This document shows, piece by piece, positions 1 through 8,460 of a DNA stretch of 23,501 nt; within the stretch, counting starts at the first letter, position 1, and each line of letters begins with the position of its first letter. The notes beneath the pieces were generated by a model that was not told the origin of the DNA, did not search any database, and worked only from the letters and a program-made list of their open reading frames with translations. Origin of the DNA: Trichomonas tenax (taxonomy: Eukaryota; Parabasalia; Trichomonadida; Trichomonadidae); the NCBI GenBank assembly GCA_023091735.1, contig JALKBU010000818.1, positions 1 to 23,501 on the forward strand, given 5' to 3'. The translations under genes and the position numbers were made by a program.

Positions 1-185
1 ATATACTGATTTATATTATTTAGATTCTCAATTTGATCCTTATATTCTTTGTAAAATTCGTTTTTTACTAAATTTTTTTATTTTTTTTCTTCAAATTATT
101 TGTTTATAATTCATATTTACCATGCAAAAAGTGACAGTTTATTCATGAAAAAGTGACTTTAAGGTTCAAGGTCACTTTTTGATAT
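1..185. other. A+T-rich stretch with clustered GTCACTTTT motifs
   Basis: No gene is seen here. The notable content is four copies of the octamer TCACTTTT or its complement within 70 bp: AAAAGTGA at 127-134 and 149-156, TCACTTTT at 172-179 and 186-193. TCACTTTT fits the trichomonad initiator consensus TCAYTW, but no intact gene follows on either side, so these may be remnants of a promoter or simply a repeat. Confidence 0.4.
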
Positions 186-532
186 TCACTTTTGTATTTC
201 ATAGTTTGAATGTATTTCATAGTTTGAATGTGTATCCAAACAATATATTATTTGATTGATTGTTTTATAATCAAGAAATTCAGCAACAGTAGACAATATT
301 TTCCTGTTCCAAGTTGAAGATACATTGGTTTGTCTACAGACAATGATCCATGATCCGATAAGAAAAACCAATTGCATGTATTGTTGACAAAGCTGCAGTT
401 TATAATACGTGTATTTCCTAACCAATCATAAACCATTGCAGAATTATGATATTCACTGCGATCTGCGTTATTGATATTATTGTTCGAAAATACATCAGTT
501 TTAGTGTAGCTATCTTTTAGAAGAATATGGAA
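186..532 (-). pseudogene. Beta-helix surface-protein family fragment (broken)
   Basis: Reading leftwards from 532, an open frame gives SEYHNSAMVYDWLGN and then IINCSFVNNTCNWFFLSDHG. This is the 'N-C-x-F-x-N-N' pattern of the large trichomonad families of Pmp-like, right-handed beta-helix surface proteins. After about position 350 the frame seems to shift, and a second frame runs to a stop at 186. That frame ends in two exact copies of HSNYEI encoded by an 18-bp tandem duplication. There is no start codon context, signal peptide or membrane anchor, so this is an internal fragment. The family call rests on pattern recognition only. The fragment overlaps the oppositely oriented ankyrin fragment by about 28 bp. 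A second relic of the same type lies at 10719-11600. Confidence 0.5.
193..228. repeat. 18-bp tandem duplication
   Basis: TGTATTTCATAGTTTGAA occurs twice without a gap (193-210 and 211-228). It lies near the 3' end of the beta-helix relic and keeps that frame open, adding one repeated hexapeptide (HSNYEI). Confidence 0.95.
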
Positions 533-1066
533 TTAACTTCAAAAAGGGAATATGGGCAAGAACTGTCAGAAGTGCCATGACGTTCAAAAATTATGAAACA
601 ATTAAATATTTGGTCAATTCTGGATGTTTTATTGAAATATGTGATCGAAATACTCTTATATGCTTTGTTTGCCAAAATAATGACTGCGAATATCTTCAAA
701 AAATTGTAGCAGATGCCAGCAATATATCTCTAAGCGATTGCATAAACGGAAATATCGAAATTTCGAAGTATTTGATAGAAAAAGGAGCGAATATTAACAA
801 TGGAGAACCGATTCCAATCATAAAAGCAATTGAAATAGATGACTTCCAAAGTGTTGAATATTTGATAAATTGTGGTGCAGAACTTAATCAAGGCATTGTG
901 AAACATGCGATTAAATCTGACAGTCCAAAAATTATTCTTCTGCTTATTGAAGATCTAATTATTAATAGCCATCAACCAAGAAAATCTTAAAATGGTTCAA
1001 ATCCTTGTTAACAATGTTTTCTCTGTTGAAATACATTTGCCAGGTAAACACGTCACTTTTTCATGA
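505..1066 (+). pseudogene. Ankyrin-repeat (DUF3447-like) protein fragment
   Basis: Ankyrin-type helices recur: ETIKYLVNSGCFIE, IEISKYLIEKGANINNGEP and FQSVEYLINCGAELNQG. The first ATG is at 577, but ankyrin-like sequence (LLEEYGINFKKG) continues upstream of it to an in-frame stop at 502-504, so the apparent start is not the original one. The frame stops at 988-990. In the +1 frame from about 974, NQENLKMVQILVNN continues the same repeat rhythm to a TGA at 1064-1066, indicating a frameshift near 970. The piece is therefore 5'-truncated and frameshifted. Relatives are scaffold proteins of unknown partner, very numerous in trichomonads. An intact ankyrin gene lies at 16828, but nothing shows it was the donor. 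Confidence 0.65.
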
Positions 1067-3940
1067 CTCTATATTATACCCAACATCAGAAAGTGATAAA
1101 ATATAGGACAAATATCTTTAAAATCAATTTTTATCCATAAATTTAAAGGTACCTTGGATCTTTTTGCTGATATTTTCCAATCAGCTTCTGTATTTAAGTT
1201 GTAAAGGCCATGAGAATGTATGTACGCATGTCGACTTCCATGAAAATTCACACCTGTAATACACGTAGTGCTTGACATCAAAGAAAAAATTTAGGGGGAG
1301 TAACCCTGCCCTAAATAAATAAATTCTATGGCCAAAATGGAGCTATATCATCAAATGAATCATAACGGGTGACTTAAAATCTGTAAATAACATAAAAAAT
1401 GTCAGAAAATACAAAAAATGCACAAAAAAATGATTTTACAAATGATAACACACACTGGACACAGGTCTCTTTCGTTTGCATATAGATATCCGACCACTCA
1501 GTTTTTGGGATACGCTTTTCTGGATACGCCAGTATTTGACACTTTTCTGGCAGTTTTTTACAAATTACTTGTCAAAATTAAGTTGCAATAATTTATATTC
1601 AATACTCACCCCTAATTAATAATAGGATAATTTACATGTCAAAATTAATTATTGTATTTAAAACATGCCTATCTCATTTCATAATTTAAAAAACATGGGA
1701 TAGCAAATAATTTTTATTTGTAAATTATTCAAGTTTTGATAGGCTGGGATAGACTATCCCATCCCAAAAGTAGAGTGATCTGACACATTATTTTTACATG
1801 TCAAAAATAAGCGTTTTACATAAAGATAAATGAGACATGCATAATTAAGGTTCATCTAATATGCTTTATAATACACATTTTATTTTTCTAATCCCATTAT
1901 TTGTCATTTGGCAAAAATAAAAATTGCAAAAAAAATCACATTTTTTAAAGTTCAGGATACGAGAGTGATAATTTTTTGCATTCCCAATACTTTGGGGAAA
2001 AGTGGTATCTATAGCTTGCACACACATAAACGCTTTTTCGACATGTTGACATGCGTATATGCATTGTGATATCGAAGAACCTGCACAGAGATTCGCTGGA
2101 TTATTAATCTTGAAAAACTATATATTAGTGAGCAATAACTTTAGTCCAGAACATCTAAATATGATAAATTCGCTGAGTTACATTTTTGATTGTGCCATAG
2201 AGAAAAGTCTAGTTTTGAATCCTCACCTAGATAGCAAAACTAAACTTCGACCGAGGCCAAAAAGTGAGATTTTTTTAATAAGGTACATTCTGCCGCAGGA
2301 CCTTTGTAAATTTACACATTTTTCCCCTAAACTCATTGTTTGGGCTAATAATGATATAAACTGCTATATACTGGTCTGGTATAGTACAAGAACAGGAGTG
2401 AGCAAGCCAAAAAGTGGATTATTGCACGAAATATTCTCTTTTGGATATATAAACCTAAAGTTAAAGTCCATAAACCATATGGATATATTATTGTAGTGTC
2501 CTATGTGAACAAATTATGTTAACAAGTCTTGAATGAAACGTATTACAATTAATGAAAATAATATATCAATGTGATTGATTTAAAGTGAGAACTGATAAAT
2601 CTAAGTGTTTTTAAGACGTTTTATACCGTAGAGAACTGTAACTGAACAAAATAAAAGGATTCATATAAAATGTAACAGAACAGAAACGAAAATGGACATT
2701 ATGCTAATGATTGCCATATCATAGGCTACTTGTATCAATGACCAATTTATGTGATGTGGAATCAAATCATCAAAAGTTAGATCTAGACTATATTTTAACG
2801 GTGAAAATTCATAATTTGAGTTATGTATTGCTACTTTATTGGAAAACATGATAATTAAAATGTGTGACCAACATCGGTCAAATCTCAGCCAACTTAAAGG
2901 CAAAAGTTGTTGTAGTCATTGAATTTCGAATTCAAAACATTAAAATATGGCATTAGCATAACCAGCAAAGCAAAATGTTCGAAATGGAAGCGAAAAATCA
3001 TTACTAAAGATTATAAACTACATTTTTTAATGAAGGCATTTTTCTCAATTTTTTCAAGGGGGCTCCCTCAATATTATGAGGAAAACGCCCGTAGAGTAAC
3101 AAAATGTAGTTTAGATATTGCAAAACGGATTTTTACTTCATTTTATAATAGTTGAAGCAAGAAAAAATGAAATAAATTATCGGTAGCAAAAAAGTTCGTG
3201 TCACTTTTATATTGATTTTGTTGGTTCAAATTGTATAAAGCGAAATGTAGATAAGCAAAAGCTATTTTGAAGCTCAAATTATCGGCATTAGAACAGATCG
3301 GTGAATAAAATACACAACTTTGAAGCACTACGAGTAGCACTTTTATTTTTGCAATAATTTGAATGGGTAATTATCGTCGTGTTTTCAAAAAATAAAAATG
3401 ATCTCGCTGAAGAAAAGATGGATATGATGTTGTTCATCATTTTTACATTGAAAAAATTTATTATTAGTTTCAACTAAAAATCAATCATGTCATTAAGGTT
3501 CCAAATATATTTCTTAATATTAAAGTTTTAAAATATTGACTGAGAAATAATCGTCTATCAAATTCAAAAAATCATTAAAGGTTCAAACTACTTTTTATAT
3601 GATATAGATTTAAAAATATTGTATATCATTGAAAACATTATTATAGGGTTATCTGAAGTGTTTCCGAATTTGATAGCATAAATAAGATCTTTGGTCTGTT
3701 TTAACTCAAATTATGCGAAAATTTAGGTACGTACCCACGCACCCTCAAAAATTCTATAACATGTTGGTTCAAAATTTCATTCTATTCATATTATATAGTA
3801 TAAAATAGATATTTTTCTCGAACGTTTTGAATTTTTTGTTTGCTAAATCAATTATTGAATGGGAGAAAATTTTTCCTATTTATTCAGTGTTCACACATTC
3901 CCAAACAGAACATTTTTCAAGGAAAATTTATTGTTATTAA
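1067..3940. other. Long intergenic stretch, no convincing gene
   Basis: No recognisable protein or RNA gene was found in 2.9 kb. The longest open frame (2059-2496, +, 145 codons) has no family resemblance, no start context and biased composition, so it is not called. Notable short signals are TTTACATGTCAAAA at 1631-1644 and 1793-1806, TCACTTTT at 1053-1060 and 3201-3208, a 15-nt palindrome at 1746-1760, and two copies of GCCAAAAAGTG (2256-2266 and 2406-2416). Confidence 0.5.
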
Positions 3941-5140
3941 ATGATTGTTAAAGCTGTGCTGTGTGCATTTCGGCCTTTTCTAATGTCTGACTTGCCTCAG
4001 TACCTTGGAAACTCCAACTCCGGCTTTCCAAAACTGAAAGAAGACGATCTGTTTAACTTAATTAATGCAGCCAAATACCAATTCAGTACGGAACCCACGC
4101 TATTACGTTTACAAGGAGATTTTGTTATCGTGGGCGATTTACATGGAAATCTTCGCGATTTGTTGAGGATTATATCATTAAATGGTTACCCACCAATACG
4201 CAAATACATATTTTTAGGGGATTACGTTGATCGCGGAGAGTTCTCTATCGATGTGTTGATATTCCTATTTTCTCTAAAGCTCACATATCCAGAGTGTATT
4301 TATTTATTGCGTGGAAATCACGAATTCGAAACAACTAATTCATATTATGGCTTCAAAGCGCAAGTTCTTGCGGAATACGATGAAAATATGTATCATCACT
4401 TTAACGAATGCTTTACATATCTTCCATTAGCTTGCATATTAAATCAAACATTTTTCTTAGTTCACGGTGGACTTAGCCCCAATCTATCGTCCGTCGCTGA
4501 AATCGAAGCTGTCCAGCGTCCGATAGCGTCGTACTTTGATTCTTCGATGTCCATGATTTCAGACTTAGTTTGGAGCGATCCTGGTGACCCAGACATAACG
4601 TATCTCAAGAACTACCGAGGATTCGGCTATTTATTTGGTGCCTTTGCGGCCCACACATTTTTGAAACAAAACAATCTTCGTTATATAATCAGATCTCATC
4701 AATGCGTCAACGCTATACAGAAGCACTTCGGTGGATGCGTTATCACAGTATTCTCATCGAGTTGCTATTCCAAGTCTTCGAGGAACACAATGGGAATTAT
4801 TGATATTACAGGCGAAAACCTGAAAACTGTTAAATACGAAGCGATGGACCCTCTAAAGAAAGAATACGTCAGCTATAAATACGTCGAATTGTTCGAACGT
4901 CCGCCATTATGTTTCAACAAAAAGATAAATTCGCAACTTAAACCGATAACGAGACCGCGCAGAGCAACAGTCTCCGAAATGTTACAGAACAACAGACGCT
5001 CATCGTGTGATTTACTTCACACACAAGTTTTTCCAAAATTAATTTTGAAGGAGTCTTCTCCTAAGAAGGGACGTAACTCTGTTGACCTTTCTAAGCTGTC
5101 GCCACTAATGAATGCTGAAAGCGATTCAATTCTTGTTTAA
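3941..5140 (+). CDS. PPP-family serine/threonine protein phosphatase
   Basis: A 399-residue metallophosphatase that removes phosphate from Ser/Thr using two metal ions. All PPP signature blocks are visible: GDLHGN (65-70; usual GDIHGQ/N), GDYVDRG (93-99), RGNHE (124-128), LVHGGLSP (173-180), RGFGYLFG (226-233) and RSHQ (251-254). The beta12-13 loop reads VFSSSCY where PP1/PP2A have VFSAPNY, so inhibitor or toxin sensitivity may differ. The first ATG (3941) is preferred over the one at 3983, because residues 1-60 resemble the N-terminal helix region seen in trichomonad PP1-like proteins (this resemblance is from memory). A basic, Ser/Arg-rich tail follows the catalytic domain (about residues 325-399). 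Expected to be soluble; no regulatory subunit is visible. The gene stands alone, with wide A+T-rich flanks. The family is certain; the PP1 versus PP2A subclass is not. Confidence 0.95.
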   Translation: MIVKAVLCAFRPFLMSDLPQYLGNSNSGFPKLKEDDLFNLINAAKYQFSTEPTLLRLQGDFVIVGDLHGNLRDLLRIISLNGYPPIRKYIFLGDYVDRGEFSIDVLIFLFSLKLTYPECIYLLRGNHEFETTNSYYGFKAQVLAEYDENMYHHFNECFTYLPLACILNQTFFLVHGGLSPNLSSVAEIEAVQRPIASYFDSSMSMISDLVWSDPGDPDITYLKNYRGFGYLFGAFAAHTFLKQNNLRYIIRSHQCVNAIQKHFGGCVITVFSSSCYSKSSRNTMGIIDITGENLKTVKYEAMDPLKKEYVSYKYVELFERPPLCFNKKINSQLKPITRPRRATVSEMLQNNRRSSCDLLHTQVFPKLILKESSPKKGRNSVDLSKLSPLMNAESDSILV

Positions 5141-5744
5141 TATTTTTTTATTGACTTTGTAAATTGTGTATATATGTACTATTTAACTAATCGTACGTCT
5201 TTCGCTAGTTACATGTGAATACTGAAAGCATTTGAGATTTTACACATTTCGATAATCAAACGATGTTAATGAATTACAATCTCAAAACATTATATACTCA
5301 CCCACGTCTATATGAATTTAGGTGTTATTCTGTATTCTGAAAAAATGCATTTAATTTGAATGTTTAAATCTGGAGTATGCCTGAATATGCATATACATAA
5401 ATCATATAGAATGTGCTTAGCTTAATTCCAAATCTGATCACACATATTAATTAGTGAGATATTAAACATTGTCGATTTAATTTTGAAATCAACCATTTTC
5501 ACATAGAGTACATTATATATTGGTTGTTTCGAAGATATTGGTAAATTATCTTCAATAAAAGCTTTTTCTTCGTTGAACTCTTTAAAACTATTATGATTAA
5601 GCCAAGTGTGGTAGATTGGTAATAGTTATGTTAAATAAAACGAGAAATGCATATTGACCCCAAATTTATATTTTTAGCCCCTAAGATAATTAGTTTAGAC
5701 CCTTTTATATTTTGAAGACCCTAAAAATAAAATGTGACATAAAA
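5141..5744. other. Intergenic region between phosphatase and hydrolase
   Basis: No gene is seen. The distal 90 bp contain an evenly spaced series of CCC boxes leading into the hydrolase start (listed separately). The rest is A+T-rich with no clear repeat. Confidence 0.6.
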
Positions 5745-5747
5745 ATG
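5656..5747 (+). promoter_or_regulatory. Likely promoter/leader of the hydrolase: spaced CCC boxes plus TGTGAC-N6-ATG
   Basis: GACCC (5656), GCCCC (5677), GACCC (5698) and GACCC (5717) start at intervals of 21, 21 and 19 bp, close to two helical turns. Immediately before the ATG at 5745 lies AAAATGTGACATAAAA, with TGTGAC at 5733-5738. The same TGTGAC-N6-ATG arrangement precedes the ankyrin gene at 16828. A promoter or leader role is inferred from position and recurrence only. Confidence 0.4.
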
Positions 5748-6704
5748 GCAACTTTTTTCACTAAAATGATAATCAGACCTCCACGAACTCAATACAAAAT
5801 GAAAATTAATGGATCTGAAGAAATGAAGATCAAAAAAGGGTTAGCTATCAATCGCGAGTATATTTCTTTTAAAAATACGAGAGGACAAAGAGTTGTCGGC
5901 TCATTTTTCAAGGCACCGGATTCCTACAGGACACCTGGAAACCCCTGTGTCATTTATTTGCACGGAAACGCAAGCAGTCAAAACGAAGGAACATTTTTAG
6001 TTCCACCACTTTTAGATATAGGAATTTCAGTATTCACAATCGATATGACAGGAAGTGGAATGTCCGATGGTGAATATATCAGCCTCGGATATAACGAACG
6101 TGATGATGTTGAATGTGCAGTTGAATTCGTTCGCAAAAACTACGATGTTCAGAATGTAGTACTATGGGGAAGATCAATGGGTGCTGCTGTTGCTGCATGG
6201 GTTGCTGCAAATCCGAAATTGAAATTATCTGGAATTATTTGTGACTCTCCATACATTTCTGTTAACGAAATCATTGGTGATTTGAAAGAGAAATCATCAA
6301 TTTTGAGTGCTATCATTACAATTTTAAGGCCTTTTGTAAATAGAAATCTGAAAAAGCTTCTTGGCCTCACTATCGAAGATATCAACATGCTAAAGAACAT
6401 AGAAAACGCTAAAGTTCCTGCGTTATTCGTTCACACGTACTCAGACTCATTTATTGGCGTTCATCAAACGAGGGATATTTTTGCTCATTATGGAGCGACT
6501 AGAAAGCTGCTGTACACTCCATATGGAGATCACGGAACAACGCGTCCAAAGAGCTGCTTGATGGTACAGTTTGATTGTCTTTTCGACTTCTTCGACCTCG
6601 ATGTTCAAATCGAAGATCTCGATGATATTGCGGATTCAAGTGAATCACATTTCACAAATGCTATAGCAATGATGGATAAAATGTACATAGATCAGTCCGT
6701 TTGA
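5745..6704 (+). CDS. Alpha/beta hydrolase (serine hydrolase, S9/S33-like fold)
   Basis: A 319-residue serine hydrolase; substrate unknown. The oxyanion-hole motif HGN lies at 73-75 (YLHGNASS), the nucleophile elbow GRSMG at 142-146 gives Ser144, the acid is probably Asp234 (HTYSDSF), and the general base is His263 (YGDHG). The N-terminal IIRPPRTQY, just before the beta-sheet core, resembles a motif seen in ciliate and plant ABHD-type hydrolases. No signal peptide or transmembrane segment is evident. The start is set at the ATG at 5745; the frame is open upstream but has no ATG there. The acidic tail (VQIEDLDDIADSSES) is not part of the fold. Such proteins are often annotated in trichomonads as family S9 or S33 peptidases, but esterase, lipase or thioesterase activity is equally possible. 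Confidence 0.9.
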   Translation: MATFFTKMIIRPPRTQYKMKINGSEEMKIKKGLAINREYISFKNTRGQRVVGSFFKAPDSYRTPGNPCVIYLHGNASSQNEGTFLVPPLLDIGISVFTIDMTGSGMSDGEYISLGYNERDDVECAVEFVRKNYDVQNVVLWGRSMGAAVAAWVAANPKLKLSGIICDSPYISVNEIIGDLKEKSSILSAIITILRPFVNRNLKKLLGLTIEDINMLKNIENAKVPALFVHTYSDSFIGVHQTRDIFAHYGATRKLLYTPYGDHGTTRPKSCLMVQFDCLFDFFDLDVQIEDLDDIADSSESHFTNAIAMMDKMYIDQSV

Positions 6705-6726
6705 TTTAATTTATCTCTTTGTTTTA

Positions 6727-7195
6727 TTAAAATTTCTTTGTAATTGAAATCATTGTCAGTTTCGAAGGAAGAGATATATTAGTTAGAGAATAGCAGCATT
6801 TGAACGCGCTGTCATCAATTCGGACGATGCTGTCGGGAAGATTGATAGAAGAAAGATATACAAATGAGTGCTTATCGATTTTATTTGAAAGTATCTCGTT
6901 AAAAAGATTGAAGCAGTTATAATATTGATATTCATTAATGGATGTAGCATTGCTTGAAACAGGATGATTTATAAGGACACTGCAGTTATAGAAGCAACCG
7001 GCGCCTAATTTTGTGTCATTAGGAGATGTGTGAATAAATTGAAGATTGCAGGAGTTGCGAAATGCATATTGGCAAATCGAAGATTCATTTTTGTCAGCTG
7101 AGCACAGCCACTAAAACTCTCACTACCGATTTCTTCAATACCAGGAGTGATGCTTTCTAAAGAGATTCAGTTCTTTAATGTCTCGCTACAAATTA
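6727..7195 (-). pseudogene. BspA-like leucine-rich-repeat surface antigen fragment
   Basis: Read on the minus strand, the region gives the BspA/LRR_5 rhythm of about 23 residues. Segments include ITPGIEEIGSESFSGCAQL, then (after a frameshift near 7090) ICQYAFRNSCNLQFI, LGAGCFYNCSVLI, INLPDSIVRIDDSAFKCCYS and LTNISLPSKLTMISI, ending at a TAA at 6727-6729. The repeat signature 'I...AF..C..L..I.LP..' is diagnostic of this family, which is greatly expanded in trichomonads and thought to act at the cell surface. There is no start codon, signal peptide or transmembrane anchor, and the repeats have drifted. It ends 22 bp from the hydrolase stop, tail to tail. Confidence 0.75.
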
Positions 7196-7462
7196 TAGTG
7201 ATGGAAGCAAAACTAAACTCAAAATAAAACAATCTTTGAATACCCTATTTCATATCAGGATCGCCACCTCCGTATAAGAAGGGGGTGACACCATAAATCA
7301 CTAATAGACCTCGGTTCAAATTAGGCTATCAATGTTTTTTCCTTTTTTTAAAAAAGACATAAAACTGAAATTTTGGTCAGCTAAAACCGCAATTTGATGA
7401 TGAATCATGCACCAGCATATCATTTTACTAACAAGTTTGTCATCAAACAGAAAAAACAATAA

Positions 7463-8227
7463 TTCTATCAAAATGAAGAACTTCTTGTTGAAATATTGCA
7501 CTATTTCGAAATGACACCTCCAGAAAATATCATTTTTTCTTATGTTGAGCGCGAAACACAGTAATTACTGGTATTCCAAATGGTCAACAAATCCAAGTCA
7601 CATTCCAGGATCCAATATTGGACAAGGGCGCCGCATATTCACGAACGAGCAAGAGAAATTGATCGTTGAATACTTGACAGATCAATTTTTTAAGTTCGAT
7701 ATTGGTATCAGATGCAAACATCTTCGAAATATCTTGTTTGATTTATACAAACCATTTGATTTCGAAAAAAGAGGAAATATGAATGAAAACTTCATTTCAA
7801 GAAGTTTAGTGAATGGCTTCTGCGAAAGAAATAACTTAACCTTCCTGATTATTAGAAGCAAAAGAAGATCTGAGATTAAACAGAGCGAGGGTGACACTTT
7901 TATATCGAAAATTGACAATGTATTCAATAACTACGAATTATCATCCATTTTTAACATGGACGAAACATCCTGGAATTTTGTATTCCAGGGAGGCTATGTC
8001 TTGTCTCCAAAGGGTGTCGAGAATGTTCCAGCTCATTTGCCACAGGATTTCCATTTGATATTTTCGGTTTTATGCACAATAAGTGCAGATCTCAAAAAAT
8101 TGCCTCCAATTTTTTGGCGAAGGGAAAAACAGAGCGTTGCCATCAGCAGTTTTCTGATATGAAAGCTGAATCTCCTCATCATATCTTCCACAGTGCTGAT
8201 GGAAATACAGATGTATTTTTGCTTTAA
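7463..8227 (+). pseudogene. Pogo/Tigger-like DDE transposase relic
   Basis: A Tc1/mariner-superfamily (DDE_1, pogo/Tigger-like) transposase in at least three frames. Frame one (7463-7561) reads YQNEELLVEILHYF then MTPPENIIFSYVERETQ and stops. The main frame (7542-8162, 206 codons) holds a CENP-B/Tc5-type helix-turn-helix region (FTNEQEKLIVEYL to NGFCERNNL) and the first catalytic Asp in FNMDETSWNF. At a T-run near 8112-8118 the frame breaks. With one extra base it would read PIFLAKGKTERCHQQF to a stop at 8225-8227, in keeping with the family. The later catalytic acids are not recognisable. No terminal inverted repeats or TA target duplication were found. Not functional as it stands. Confidence 0.7.
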
Positions 8228-8378
8228 AATGAAAAGATATCAGAATAAATCACTTCTGACTTTTCGATTTGTTTTTAATCATTGTTATTGCATATGCTCT
8301 ATATTTGAAGTGCCCATTGATTTTGAAGATCTGGGAGCTTCCAAATATTAAGCGTGCGATTAAATACCTGAAATAGAT

Positions 8379-8460
8379 TGAGAAAAATTTTTCTCATAGC
8401 TCAATTGGCAAAACACTCCAAGCTTTAATGAAGAGGTTTGCTGGTTTGACTCGCAGTAGT
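8379..8460 (+). tRNA. tRNA-like sequence, probably a degenerate tRNA or SINE-type remnant
   Basis: TAGCTCAATTGG (8397-8408) matches the tRNA A-box consensus TRGYNNARNNGG, and GGTTTGACTC (8443-8452) matches the B-box consensus GGTTCGANTC with one change, 34 nt apart as in a tRNA. A TTTAAT anticodon-loop-like stretch lies between them. However, the acceptor, D and T stems do not pair properly: the T arm pairs as GCTG/CAGT with an over-long loop. Immediately 5' lies an 18-bp perfect palindrome, TGAGAAAAATTTTTCTCA (8379-8396). Best read as a decayed tRNA or Pol III promoter relic. An intact tRNA is unlikely. Confidence 0.3.

Noticed and set aside
2059..2496. 145-codon open frame on the plus strand
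   Set aside because: No recognisable motif or repeat, no Inr or start context, and no supporting neighbour. An open stretch of this length is possible by chance in 3 kb.
2661..3473. Several 60-80 codon frames on both strands
   Set aside because: Overlapping and low-complexity, hydrophobic or Lys/Phe-rich as expected from A/T-rich DNA, with no family resemblance.
7260..7325. Possible second tRNA (GGTTCAAATT resembles a B box)
   Set aside because: No acceptable A box at the right distance and the T stem does not pair.
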